Numbered from the stretch's first letter, positions 33,830-43,551 are shown. The stretch: 64,000 bases of DNA from Bernardetia sp963719525 (GCA_963719525.1 CAVRCG010000003.1:1-64000); one strand, 5' to 3'. A program made the numbers and translations. Notes: generated by a model not told the origin, from the letters alone.

Positions 33830-36707
33830 AAATTATTACGACATTGAACGTTTTGAGTTTACTTTTGATGCTTCTTACAAACTTCGAAATACCTTTAAAG
33901 TAGTTCAAGACCAAAAACAGAAACGAAAATTAAAGAAAGTAAAAGTAGATAATGGTTTTGGGTTTTTAATGGATTTGCTCTACACGCTTCCCACAACGGA
34001 AATAAAACGCCTTTCACAGCAGTTACAGGTTTTGTTCAAAATTCATCAATTTGCGCTTGCACTTTTAGAACGTGGTGCGATTGTTCCGACTATTTTTAGC
34101 AATCAAAAAAATGAGGTTTTTATCCGTTGGCAACCTGCTGTTTTAGATGCAAATGTAAAAGAAATATTGACTCAAATTTCTCAAACATTAGATATTAGAA
34201 GTGTAAATATAGGTTTGCGTGAGAGCAAGGAAAGTATAAAAGCAAAACCGTATTATGCCGACCAAATAGAATCTACACTTACTCTTTTGGGAATGATGTT
34301 GCATTTTTATATGGAAGAATCTTGGATAAAAACTCGTTACAAAAAACGTCTTTCTTCCCTAAATATTAAAATTGAAAGTATATTTTTTGATAATCTAGCG
34401 ATGAGTTTTTCTGGTTATCAAGAAAAAGATATGCCTCATCTTATTCGTGCTTGGCTTGGGAAATTTTTGTTATCGGAACGAAAATATGTTCCCATTCTTT
34501 CTATTCAAGAGAATTTTGTAGAAGGAGATCCAGATGAAGAAAGCATAAATAATTCTACCAATTCTAACGATTATGCAGAAGCAGATGAAACCTTTAGCTT
34601 AGAAATCTTGATTGAAGATAGAGAGTTTCAAAACAAACATGCAGAAAACGAAACTCCTCATATTCCTTTAGCTGTAATTTTTGAAGACGATTCTTTTGAA
34701 GATGTACGCCTTCCGATTGTACAAGATTTGCAAGTGTTGTCTGACTTTTTAGGAGAAATTAGAGATATAATCGAAACGCAAGGACAAGAGAAAAAGGAAA
34801 TAGAATCGACACGACTTAGTAAAATTCTGACAGATATTTTTCCTGTTTTACAGATTTTGGGAATAAAAGTATTATTGCCCAAACGATTAGAAAAAATTGT
34901 TCGTCCACGCTTAAAAGCATCTTTAAATTCTAAAGGTAAAAAAGAAGAATCGTTCTTAAAACTAGGAAATGTTTGGGATTTTGATTGGGAAGTAGCGATG
35001 GGAGATGATAAAATGTCGGTAGCCGATTTTGAAGTTATGATTACTCAAAAAGCTGGTTTGTGGCGATTTAAAGACCAATATGTTCTGTTAGATGAGAAAG
35101 AAATTGCGCTAATTGTTGAGCAATTAAAGAAGAAAAAGAAAAAATTATCCAATGCAGAACTACTTCAAACGGCACTTACAGAAGAGTTTCAAGGTACAAA
35201 AGTAGATTTGAGTGATAAAGTAAGAATATTATTGCAAGAACTAAAAGAAGCACCAAATATAGAAATTCCTGCAACGCTACTCGCTACATTACGTCCGTAT
35301 CAAAAAGTAGGTTATGAATGGTTGTATCAAAATGCAAAACTGGGTCTGGGTTCTATTCTGGCAGACGATATGGGACTTGGAAAGACACTTCAAACCATTA
35401 CTTTTTTATTAAAATTAAAAGAAGAAAATCAATTAGGAGGAAATAATGAACCTGCTTTGGCTATTCTTCCGACAACACTTTTGAGTAATTGGCAACGAGA
35501 AATAGAAAAATTTGCGCCTTCGTTATCCTTCTATATTTATCACGGTTCGAATAGAAAATGGTTTAATTCGAAAGATTCATTCAAACCTGACCTTTGGCTT
35601 ACCACTTATGGAACAGTCAGAAGTGAAGACAAGCGTTTTGCCGAAAGGGAATGGTCTTGTGTAATTATTGATGAAGCGCAAGCCATCAAAAATCCATCTT
35701 CTGGACAAACAGAAGCGATAAAATTATTACAAAGTCCTCGTAAGATTGCGCTTTCTGGAACGCCTGTCGAAAACCGTTTGAGTGAATATTGGTCTATCTT
35801 TGATTTTGTAAATGAAAATTATTTAGATGTTTTATCAAAGTTTAGAACTAACTTTTCTATTCCAATAGAGCGAGATAGAGATGAACACCGTGCTGATATT
35901 TTCAAAAAAATGACTGCGCCTTTCATTATGCGAAGGCTTAAAACAGACAAAAGTATTATTGATGATTTGCCAGAAAAGATAGAAAAAGACCAAATTTGTA
36001 AGCTCACAAAAGAACAAACTTTCCTTTACGAAACAACAGTAAGAGAAGGAATGAAAGTAGTGGAAGGAAGCGAAGGCATAAAAAGGCGAGGAATTATTTT
36101 GAAACTGATGATGCAACTCAAACAAATCTGTAATCACCCTGCTCATTTTATGAAGGAAAGCACTATGAAAATAAGTGATTCTGGAAAAACGATGCTTTTG
36201 TTAGAAATTGTAAAACAGATTTATGAAGCCGATGAGAAAGCATTGATTTTTACTCAATATACCAAAATGGGTGAACTTTTGAAGGAGTTTTTGCAAGCTA
36301 CTTTTCACACGCAAGTTCCGTTTTTACACGGGGGACTTACACGAAAAGGACGAGATGAAGCTGTCGATATTTTCCAAAATGAAGAACATTGTCCCTTTAT
36401 GGTTTTGTCTTTGAAAGCTGGAGGAACAGGATTAAACTTGACTGCTGCAAGTCATGTCATTCATTTTGATTTGTGGTGGAATCCTGCTGTAGAAGCACAA
36501 GCAACGGATAGAGCATACAGAATTGGACAAAAAAATAATGTTTTGGTTCATAGAATGATTACAAAAGGAACATTAGAAGAGAAAATAAACGAACTTTTAC
36601 AATCAAAAAAGGAGATTGCAGATATGGCTATTTCTACGAATAATGCGTGGATAACGGAAATGAATACAGGAGAACTGAATGAACTTTTTGCGTTGAAGAA
36701 TTTGTAG
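33783..36707 (+). CDS. SNF2-family DEAD/DEAH-box helicase-like ATPase
   Basis: DNA translocase of the Swi2/Snf2 type (RapA/HepA-like group), 974 residues from ATG 33783; a start at 33726 would add 19 basic residues. N-terminal region of about 480 residues without a named motif, then the ATPase core: motif I DDMGLGKT at 528-535, motif II DEAQ at 630-633, SGTPVENRLSEYWSIFDF (motif III region) and the helicase C domain ending LWWNPAVEAQATDRAYRIGQ. The SWIM partner overlaps upstream. Roles in transcription recycling or DNA repair are known for relatives; not testable here. It ends four bases from a convergent amidase gene. Confidence 0.92.
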   Translation: MKNFIKAFRKRKQEDKNYYDIERFEFTFDASYKLRNTFKVVQDQKQKRKLKKVKVDNGFGFLMDLLYTLPTTEIKRLSQQLQVLFKIHQFALALLERGAIVPTIFSNQKNEVFIRWQPAVLDANVKEILTQISQTLDIRSVNIGLRESKESIKAKPYYADQIESTLTLLGMMLHFYMEESWIKTRYKKRLSSLNIKIESIFFDNLAMSFSGYQEKDMPHLIRAWLGKFLLSERKYVPILSIQENFVEGDPDEESINNSTNSNDYAEADETFSLEILIEDREFQNKHAENETPHIPLAVIFEDDSFEDVRLPIVQDLQVLSDFLGEIRDIIETQGQEKKEIESTRLSKILTDIFPVLQILGIKVLLPKRLEKIVRPRLKASLNSKGKKEESFLKLGNVWDFDWEVAMGDDKMSVADFEVMITQKAGLWRFKDQYVLLDEKEIALIVEQLKKKKKKLSNAELLQTALTEEFQGTKVDLSDKVRILLQELKEAPNIEIPATLLATLRPYQKVGYEWLYQNAKLGLGSILADDMGLGKTLQTITFLLKLKEENQLGGNNEPALAILPTTLLSNWQREIEKFAPSLSFYIYHGSNRKWFNSKDSFKPDLWLTTYGTVRSEDKRFAEREWSCVIIDEAQAIKNPSSGQTEAIKLLQSPRKIALSGTPVENRLSEYWSIFDFVNENYLDVLSKFRTNFSIPIERDRDEHRADIFKKMTAPFIMRRLKTDKSIIDDLPEKIEKDQICKLTKEQTFLYETTVREGMKVVEGSEGIKRRGIILKLMMQLKQICNHPAHFMKESTMKISDSGKTMLLLEIVKQIYEADEKALIFTQYTKMGELLKEFLQATFHTQVPFLHGGLTRKGRDEAVDIFQNEEHCPFMVLSLKAGGTGLNLTAASHVIHFDLWWNPAVEAQATDRAYRIGQKNNVLVHRMITKGTLEEKINELLQSKKEIADMAISTNNAWITEMNTGELNELFALKNL

Positions 36708-36711
36708 AACA

Positions 36712-37431
36712 CTACTGCACCACTTCTCTATATTCTCTGACAGCACGAAAAACAGCAGACGCTAGAATAGTTTGTCCATAATCACTATTGAGGTAAAGCT
36801 CTTCCTTTGTGTTACTCATAAAACCCAACTCTACCAAAACAGCAGGCATTTTCGTATTTTGAAGAACGAATAAATTATGTCCTCTGTCATTTGTGGTTTG
36901 GATTTTCAATACTTTTCTGTTTGCTCGTTCTGAAAGCTGATACATTAGTTTTTTGGCAAAAACTTTACTAAATTTTATATCGTGATTATGGATATGAACC
37001 TGACAACCGTGAATACTTTTAATAGGATTATGATTGGCGTGAATGCTGATAAATAAATCGGCACTAGAATTATTAGCAATTTCTACACGCTGCTCCAAAC
37101 TCACATATCTATCTTCTGTTCGTGTATAAACTACTTTTACGTTTTCCAATAAATTTTCCAAATACCCTCCTAATTGCAAAGCAACAGGCAGAACTAAATC
37201 TTTTTCTTGTTTGAACCTCGTCAGATCCGAACATTCATTTCCTACATCATTTCCTCCATGTCCTGCATCGATGACAACCACAAAGAGTTTTTGTTCTTTA
37301 TTGTCCTGCTTATTCTCACCGTTTTTTTCATAATTATTCAAAACAGAAAAACTACTTCCTATAAAAAAAACAAATAAGAAAAAACTAAATAAAGTAAGAG
37401 TTTTGAATTTATAAAAATAGCAATATTTCAT
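36712..37431 (-). CDS. N-acetylmuramoyl-L-alanine amidase (Amidase_3)
   Basis: Cleaves the bond between MurNAc and the stem peptide of peptidoglycan, as in cell separation. 239 residues: an N-terminal hydrophobic segment (about 9-30, signal peptide or anchor), then the zinc amidase domain with VVIDAGHGGNDVG (first His ligand), the Glu in the KDLVLPVALQLG region, SIHANHN (second His) and the C-terminal VELGFMSNTKEE with the catalytic Glu. No LysM or SPOR domain is seen. Convergent with the SNF2 gene. Confidence 0.92.
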   Translation of the reverse strand: MKYCYFYKFKTLTLFSFFLFVFFIGSSFSVLNNYEKNGENKQDNKEQKLFVVVIDAGHGGNDVGNECSDLTRFKQEKDLVLPVALQLGGYLENLLENVKVVYTRTEDRYVSLEQRVEIANNSSADLFISIHANHNPIKSIHGCQVHIHNHDIKFSKVFAKKLMYQLSERANRKVLKIQTTNDRGHNLFVLQNTKMPAVLVELGFMSNTKEELYLNSDYGQTILASAVFRAVREYREVVQ

Positions 37432-37503
37432 TTTTTGGAAGGATAGATTTATAATTAGCGTTTAATAACAAACTAAAGTACAAATTTTCTGCTACATCTT
37501 TCC

Positions 37504-38340
37504 TTATTTCAAATAACTTAAAAGTTGAATGGTTTGCATTGCTTCTTTTACATCGTGAACACGAAGAATCTTTGCTCCATTCTGAATAGCAATTGTATTC
37601 AAAACTGTTGTTCCGTTCAAGGCTTCCGAAACAGGAATATCAAGACGTTTATAAATCATAGATTTGCGAGAAATTCCTGCTAAAATGGGTAATTCTAAGT
37701 TCTCAAAAACAGCTAAATTTTTCAAAAGAAAATAATTTTGGTCAATCGTTTTGGCAAATCCAAAGCCCAAATCAAGGATAATTTCTTCAACTCCATAGTT
37801 TCTCAAAGTCATTATTCGGCTTTGAAAATAAGCCATCATTTCTGCAATAATATTTTCGTAATCAGTTAGCGTTTTCATTGTTTGAGGTGTTCCTCTCATG
37901 TGCATAAGTATATAAGGCACTTTCAAACTAGCCACCGTTTGGAACATCTGGCTATCCAAATTTCCACCAGAAACATCGTTTATCAAATCTGCACCTACAT
38001 TTATGGCTTCTCTAGCTACTTCTGAACGAAAGGTATCAATCGAAATAATTGAATCTGGAAATTCCTTTTTAATAGAATTAATTGCAGGTACAACTCTATT
38101 TATTTCTTCTTCTATGGAAATATCATCAGCATTTGGGCGAGTAGAATATCCTCCAATATCAAGAATGGTTGCGCCTTCTTGTAGCATTTGAGATGCTTTT
38201 TTTAGAATAGCTGAATCTGTTTCTATTCTACTTCCTTCATAAAAAGAATCTGGTGTAACGTTCAAAATTCCCATTACAGTTGGTTTTTGTAGGGAAATGA
38301 GTTTGTTTTTTATACGTAGCGTGGGAATGATTTTTTGCAC
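37504..38340 (-). CDS. folP: Dihydropteroate synthase
   Basis: Condenses p-aminobenzoate with the pterin diphosphate in folate synthesis; target of sulfonamides. 278 residues, TIM barrel. Motifs: MGILNVTPDSFYEGS near residue 24, GATILDIGGYSTRPNA near 55, DTFR, NDVSGG, and the final ILRVHDVKEA. All residues expected for function seem present. Transcribed in the same direction as, but 160 bases from, the amidase upstream of the window's SNF2 gene; no operon partner is obvious. Confidence 0.95.
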   Translation of the reverse strand: MQKIIPTLRIKNKLISLQKPTVMGILNVTPDSFYEGSRIETDSAILKKASQMLQEGATILDIGGYSTRPNADDISIEEEINRVVPAINSIKKEFPDSIISIDTFRSEVAREAINVGADLINDVSGGNLDSQMFQTVASLKVPYILMHMRGTPQTMKTLTDYENIIAEMMAYFQSRIMTLRNYGVEEIILDLGFGFAKTIDQNYFLLKNLAVFENLELPILAGISRKSMIYKRLDIPVSEALNGTTVLNTIAIQNGAKILRVHDVKEAMQTIQLLSYLK

Positions 38341-38428
38341 TAGTTAGTTAATTTATATTTTAATGCAAAACCTACCTAAAATAGAAAAGAAAGAACTACA
38401 TCATCAAGACAATTCTCTATAAAAAGTT

Positions 38429-38854
38429 TTATAAATTTTTACTAATGTTCCAAATCCAATTTAAGAATATTAGAGTTAGTAAAATAATTGAAATAGGTTT
38501 TTTCTCAATGAATTTTTTGGTTAGTGTATAGAAATCAAATAATGATTTTTTTGAATATAAAAAGTCTATACTTACCCATACTGGACAAATAACCATTATT
38601 AAAGATGCCAAAATCCCTAAAGGGTTTAGATAAAGAGATTCTAACAAATGTCCTTTTACTAATAAAACAATTGCTCTTGTAGAACCACAAGAAGGACAAG
38701 GAAATGTACTTACGTTTTTGAAAATACAAACTGTAGCCAAGTTAGTTTGTAATTTTGGGTAAGTAGGGGAATTAAAAACATAAAAAATCCAAAGATAGCC
38801 TATTAAACAAACAATAGTTAATAGGCTATAGAATTTACTATTTGTTTCAAACAT
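38429..38854 (-). CDS. DUF2752 membrane protein
   Basis: 141 residues with three to four membrane helices and the DUF2752 signature CPSCGSTRA (near residue 53) followed by a helix with YLNPLG. The function of the family is not known. Its ATG overlaps the stop of the TM2 gene by one base (TAATG), so translation is coupled; TM2 and DUF2752 proteins are often neighbours in Bacteroidota. Confidence 0.88.
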   Translation of the reverse strand: MFETNSKFYSLLTIVCLIGYLWIFYVFNSPTYPKLQTNLATVCIFKNVSTFPCPSCGSTRAIVLLVKGHLLESLYLNPLGILASLIMVICPVWVSIDFLYSKKSLFDFYTLTKKFIEKKPISIILLTLIFLNWIWNISKNL

Positions 38855-39192
38855 TAGTAAATTACTTGTTGAAGCTTAGCCATATTTCTTTCTCTTGTAG
38901 CTCCCATTATCATAAATAAATCAATGATTGCCCAAATTCCAAGTCCTCCACAAGTCAATAGTTTTGCAACTCCTAAACCTGTGTCACCTATCATAAAACG
39001 GTCTATACCCAAATAGCCTGCTAAAAATGATACAATTAATACTATTGTAGGGTCTTGAAAAGAAATGCTTTGAATCATTCCCCATTTAGAATCATCTACC
39101 TGTAAAAGACGCTCCCTTACTTGAAAAACTTGATGGCTTTCAAAGAATTTGCTATTTGTCATAATAAACATATCTACTTTTTGTTCTTGCAT
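38854..39192 (-). CDS. TM2-domain membrane protein
   Basis: 112 residues. The TM2 domain occupies the C-terminal 70: first helix with VSFLAGYLGIDRFMIGDTGLGV, then LLTCGGLGIWAIIDLFMI. The N-terminal 45 residues are soluble. TM2 proteins have no agreed biochemical role. First gene of a two-gene unit with the DUF2752 gene. The 270 bases upstream are AT-rich and carry its promoter, not identified. Confidence 0.9.
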   Translation of the reverse strand: MQEQKVDMFIMTNSKFFESHQVFQVRERLLQVDDSKWGMIQSISFQDPTIVLIVSFLAGYLGIDRFMIGDTGLGVAKLLTCGGLGIWAIIDLFMIMGATRERNMAKLQQVIY

Positions 39193-39461
39193 TTTCTAAG
39201 TTGTAATATTATTCTACCTACTCTAAAGGCTTTTCGGTATTCGCCAACACAAAATATTTTGTATTCACAATATAAGAAATATCTTTAAAATAACGAAGAA
39301 TAACTTGCTATAATGAACAAAAAAAATATTCAATCTAACAAAAAAAATAGTACTTTTTTTATATTTATATCTTACGTTTTGAACTATGGAATAAGTTTAT
39401 GAAAATTGTAAATGTAAAATAAATATAAAAAATTCTGTTCTGATAATTAATAAAAAAAATC

Positions 39462-40208
39462 TTACTCAATATCTAATTCTTCGCAAGCTCTCCTTGCAGC
39501 ATCTTGTTCTGCATTTTTTTTGGTATAACCGTTTCCTGTTGAGATAGGGTTCGAATCTAATAAAACTTGTGCTACAAACTGGCGACTATTATTTTCTGCT
39601 TTATCTTTTGAGATAGAAAACTCTACATTTCTATTTTCTTTTTGCGCCCATTCTATCAATTTTGATTTATAATTTTTGTCTGTTTCTATGATTGTTTGTA
39701 AGTCCAAATGTGTCAGCAAAATTCTATTTACAATGAACTTTTGACAGAAATAAAATCCTTTGTCCAAATAAACAGCACCAATAAAAGCCTCAATGGCATC
39801 TCCGTAAAGTGATTTGTGAGAATAGGCATTCTTGCGTTTGTTATCTACTTCTATGATTTGATCCAAACCCATTTTTTTGGAAAGATCGCCTAAAGATGCT
39901 CTACTTACAATTCTGGAACGAATATCTGTGAGGAAACCTTCATTTTTATAAGGATAACGTTTGAATAAAAAATGCGCTACAATACTTCCCAAAACGGCAT
40001 CTCCCAAGTACTCCAAACGCTCGTTGCTTTCCTTGAAACCGTTCTTATCTTCCTTTGCAACTGAAGTATGCTGCATGGCAAGTTTGTAAATAGAAAGATT
40101 GGTAGGCGATGTTCCGATAATGCGTGTAATTGCATTATAGAGCCTTTTATCTGATTCATTAAGAGAAAATTTGCTAACTTTTGTAGCTATTTTACCAATC
40201 CAACTCAT
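39462..40208 (-). CDS. rnc: Ribonuclease III
   Basis: Endonuclease for double-stranded RNA, matures rRNA and some mRNAs. 248 residues: catalytic RNase III domain with signature NERLEYLGDAVLG (62-74; acidic residues E63 and D70) and second acidic site GDAIEAFIGAVYLD, then a C-terminal dsRNA-binding domain (about 175-245). Third gene of acpP-fabF-rnc, a standard order. A pair of facing palindromes lies between it and fabF. Confidence 0.94.
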   Translation of the reverse strand: MSWIGKIATKVSKFSLNESDKRLYNAITRIIGTSPTNLSIYKLAMQHTSVAKEDKNGFKESNERLEYLGDAVLGSIVAHFLFKRYPYKNEGFLTDIRSRIVSRASLGDLSKKMGLDQIIEVDNKRKNAYSHKSLYGDAIEAFIGAVYLDKGFYFCQKFIVNRILLTHLDLQTIIETDKNYKSKLIEWAQKENRNVEFSISKDKAENNSRQFVAQVLLDSNPISTGNGYTKKNAEQDAARRACEELDIE

Positions 40209-40239
40209 AGTTTAATTTAAAAACATTACGTTTTTAGAA

Positions 40240-40318
40240 TCGCTCGTGGGGACACGAGCAATGGTAATTTATTCTTTTCAAGTTGCAAGCTACCGTTGCT
40301 CGTGTCCCCACGAGCGAC
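40240..40318. repeat. Facing pair of TACCGT-type palindromes (family C) between fabF and rnc
   Basis: CGCTCGTGGGGACACGAGCAATGGTA at 40240-40265 and its near reverse complement TACCGTTGCTCGTGTCCCC... at 40291-40318. Each is a hairpin and the two can pair with each other. In the fabF-rnc mRNA this would form a large structure that RNase III itself could cut. Confidence 0.9.
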
Positions 40319-40333
40319 ATAAAATACTGAAAA

Positions 40334-41590
40334 TTATTCTTTATAACGACGCATTACAATCGACGCATTATGTCCACCGAAACCAAATGTATTACTCAAA
40401 ACAACGTCAATTTTTCTTTTTTCTGCTTTATTAAGCGTAAGATTCAATTTTTGGTCAATGGCTTCATCAGGCGTTTCAAAATTAATAGTTGGAGGAACGA
40501 TTTGTCTTTCTAGTGCCATCAAACACGCTAAGGCTTCAATTGCCCCTGCTGCACCAAGTAAATGTCCTGTCATAGATTTTGTCGAACTAATATTCATTTT
40601 ATACGCATGTTCTCCAAAAATAGTAGTGAGTGCTTTTAGTTCTTGTGGGTCACCTAGAGGTGTTGAAGTTCCATGTACGTTTACATAATCCACTTCTTCT
40701 GGACTAATTTCTGCATCTTTGAGTGCATTCTTCATTACATTGGCTGCTCCCAATCCCTCTGGATGTGGTGCAGTCATATGATACGCATCGGCTGACATTC
40801 CACCACCAATTATTTCGCCATATATTTTTGCTCCTCTTGCTTTTGCATGTTCTAATTCTTCTAAAATTAGAGCTACTCCACCTTCACCCATTACAAATCC
40901 ATCACGAGTTTTGTCAAATGGTCTTGAAGCTGTTTGTGGCGAATCGTTTCGTTCAGAAAGTGCTTTCATAGCATTAAATCCACCTACTCCAGATTCAATA
41001 ATTGCAGCTTCACTTCCTCCCGAAACAATTACGTCTGCTTGACCTAAACGAATATAATTAAATGAGTCGATGATTGCATTGGTAGAAGAAGCGCACGCCG
41101 AAACAGTTACAAAATTAGGCCCTCGCAAGCCGTATTTAATTGAAATATGTCCTGAAACAATATCAACAATCATTTTTGGAATAAAGAAAGGATTAAAACG
41201 AGGAACACCTGTTCCTTTATTAAAATCGGTTACTTCTTGTTGAAAGGTATGAATTCCACCAATTCCAGAACCCCAAATTACGCCAGCACGGTCTGCATCT
41301 ACGTTTTCTCCTACTTTCAAACCAGAGTCGTCCATGGCTTGAGAAGCTGCACCCATTCCAAATTGAGCAAAAAGATCAAGTCTTCTCGATTCTTTTTTGT
41401 CCATATATTTAGTAATGTCAAAGTCTTTGACCTCACAAGCAAACTTTGTTTTGAAATTAGTGGTATCGAAGTGAGTAATCATGTCGCAGCCACTCTTTCC
41501 TGCTTCTAGTGCGTCCCAAAACGTTTTGACATCGTTTCCTAATGGTGTAATAGCTCCTAGTCCTGTAATTACGACTCGTTTAAGTTGCAT
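40334..41590 (-). CDS. fabF: 3-oxoacyl-[acyl-carrier-protein] synthase II
   Basis: Elongates acyl-ACP with malonyl-ACP in fatty acid synthesis. 418 residues, normal length. The Cys-His-His triad is intact: C166 in VTVSACASST, H306 in VNVHGTSTP and H343 in TGHLLGAAGA. It lies between acpP and rnc. A terminator-like hairpin at 41742-41790 separates it from acpP, so it may also have its own promoter in the 360-base gap. Confidence 0.96.
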   Translation of the reverse strand: MQLKRVVITGLGAITPLGNDVKTFWDALEAGKSGCDMITHFDTTNFKTKFACEVKDFDITKYMDKKESRRLDLFAQFGMGAASQAMDDSGLKVGENVDADRAGVIWGSGIGGIHTFQQEVTDFNKGTGVPRFNPFFIPKMIVDIVSGHISIKYGLRGPNFVTVSACASSTNAIIDSFNYIRLGQADVIVSGGSEAAIIESGVGGFNAMKALSERNDSPQTASRPFDKTRDGFVMGEGGVALILEELEHAKARGAKIYGEIIGGGMSADAYHMTAPHPEGLGAANVMKNALKDAEISPEEVDYVNVHGTSTPLGDPQELKALTTIFGEHAYKMNISSTKSMTGHLLGAAGAIEALACLMALERQIVPPTINFETPDEAIDQKLNLTLNKAEKRKIDVVLSNTFGFGGHNASIVMRRYKE

Positions 41591-41949
41591 AAAATTGTAG
41601 TTTGGGTAGAATAATGTGTGTTTGTGTGTTGTAAATTTAGAAGTCAGAACTAAAAACCGATGTAGCCAATTAAATTTACTTCGTTTAATCGCTATTTTTG
41701 TGTTGCTACTTTAAAAGGTATTTTCAAATATACTCATTTATAAAAAAACAAACCTACCGAGTAACACAAATTTACTCCGTAGGTTTGTACAAATCCAAAT
41801 CAAAAAAGAATAATTTTGGTGTAATGAAATAGCTTTACCTTTTTCGTTTTCTAAAATTTACTCTATAATTGAAATTGACTTAAAAAAATTTTCAAAAAAG
41901 TAACTTTCCTAGAAGTATTCAAAAAATGAATAAGCAAATACTATTTTAC
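41591..41949. other. 359-base gap between acpP and fabF, no gene
   Basis: Contains the hairpin just listed and AT-rich sequence. No open frame of note. A fabF promoter would have to lie between 41591 and 41740. Confidence 0.6.
41742..41790 (-). terminator. Terminator or attenuator between acpP and fabF
   Basis: On the minus strand, arms TACAAACCTACGGAGTAA and TTACTCGGTAGGTTTGT pair with one mismatch and run into seven T. It lies after acpP and before fabF, both read on this strand. Full termination would cut the operon; partial termination would explain the much higher need for ACP. Confidence 0.85.
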
Positions 41950-42192
41950 TTATGCTTTTGCTAAATGCTCTTCCAAATACTTGATTGCTTGCCCTACAGT
42001 AGAGATATGTTCGGCTTGGTCATCTGGAATAGAAACATTGAATTCTTTCTCAAATTCCATAATTAGTTCTACGGTATCAAGAGAATCTGCTCCCAAATCA
42101 TTTGTAAAACTTGCTTCAGGAGTAACTTCTGAAGGCTCAACTGCTAATTTCTCAACAATGATATTTTGTACACGTTCTGCGATATCTGCCAT
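41950..42192 (-). CDS. acpP: Acyl carrier protein
   Basis: Carries growing acyl chains on a phosphopantetheine arm attached to S37 in the motif GADSLDTVEL. 80 residues, acidic, four helices, normal for AcpP. First gene of acpP-fabF-rnc on the minus strand. Confidence 0.97.
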   Translation of the reverse strand: MADIAERVQNIIVEKLAVEPSEVTPEASFTNDLGADSLDTVELIMEFEKEFNVSIPDDQAEHISTVGQAIKYLEEHLAKA

Positions 42193-42420
42193 AATGTTTT
42201 TGTCTTGTTTAATTTTGTAATGAATAAACTGAATGCAAAGAAAAAGATTTATCTTAATAAAATCAAATCATGGAACAAACTTTAAGAGAAAGTTGTGGTC
42301 TTAATTTGATTTTATTGAAAATCTTATAGAAATCTTAGCAATAGTACACAAGATAAGACTTTTTTTTAGAATTTATTTTTTAATATTTCTACAAAGGTTA
42401 TGTTGCTCTGCAGCTCAAAA

Positions 42421-43194
42421 TCAAAACTTGAAATAATCTTTGCATTCTACCAGTTCACTCCAACGAGTATAATTTAGCTTTGCATAATCCAAAAAATTAA
42501 GTCCATAATCTCCCAACGAAAAACCGTCATTTACTTCTAAAAGTAATGTTTTTCCTTTGTCAGTTACACAAAAATCAATTCCATACGCTAATGGACTAGA
42601 AACAAAATCATTAATACATCTTTCAATCAGCTTATAATCTGGATTGATGTCATAATCTCCTCTGTACCTTCTTATGTCCAAAATTTTTCCATATCTAACA
42701 AAAACTCTAAATTCGGCAACAGGATTAATTAATTCTGAACACCAAATATCATAATTTTGCCCCTGTATTCCTTTTCCTATTAAATCCTTTGAAGAATTGA
42801 TTACCAGACCTGTAAAAAATTTTTGTTTATTCTCTCCTTTTGGTTTTACAAAAATGTTTGGAAGTGTTCGGCTTACTTCTTCAATGGTAGAAGTCCAGAT
42901 TTCTCTACCCAAATAACTGCGAAGTTCTAAAGGATAGTCCAAACCGTTTTCTAATTTGTGGCTATAACCCAAATAGTCTAACCTACTTTTCACAAATCCA
43001 ATTCCACCAATAGCAATGTTTTCTTTATTATCTATATCAGTAATTTTACTGTTTTTTAGATTTTTCATCGCTGCAATATTATCTACAAGAATATTTGTTG
43101 CTCCCATAAATTCAAAACCTTTCATAGCCGTAAAAGCACCAAGTTAAGGACGAGCAGCAACAAGAATTGGGTTTAAAACATAGGTGTCAATCAT
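42421..43194 (-). pseudogene. ATP-grasp protein (R2K-like) with an in-frame stop near the start
   Basis: An open frame from ATG 43125 codes for 234 residues with ATP-grasp features: IFVKPKGENKQKFFTGLVI (nucleotide-binding Lys region), EFRVFVRYGKILDIRRY and the metal-binding end LLLEVNDGFSLGDYGL, which resembles the R2K clade. But the same frame upstream reads MIDTYVLNPILVAARP, a stop (TAA, 43144-43146), then LGAFTAMKGFEF. A CAA-to-TAA change would explain this. Translation from 43125 would lose 23 residues and may still work. The clade is linked to peptide or phage-related ligation reactions; the substrate is unknown. Confidence 0.75.
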
Positions 43195-43551
43195 TTTTTG
43201 GACAAATTTTAATTTTATAAGTAATCAATAGTTAGAAATATTTCTCTTTTCTCTCTAATTGAAACTATAAAAAGTTTTTTTTTGTTCTATGATTATCCAA
43301 TCTTTCAAAAAGTTAGGAATAAAAATATATTTGATTGTTTGTTTTTATAATCAATCAAAAAAAAGAAATGAGTATAGCCTAAGATTTAGCTTTAGTTTTA
43401 AAAAGTAGATAGATTTGCCGTTTCATAAACTGGCAGTTTCTGATTAATCAGAAATAGGTTTGTTTGCTTCTTTAGTTTAAGTTTTTTGCTCATAGTTTCA
43501 GTTTGACTGTATTTTTATGATATCTTGATTACTGATTATATGACTCAGCGC
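43195..43551. other. Intergenic region before the tRNA patch, nothing recognised
   Basis: AT-rich, no open frame and no palindrome of the dispersed families. It may contain the degraded 5' part of the first tRNA, but I could not fit one. Confidence 0.4.
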
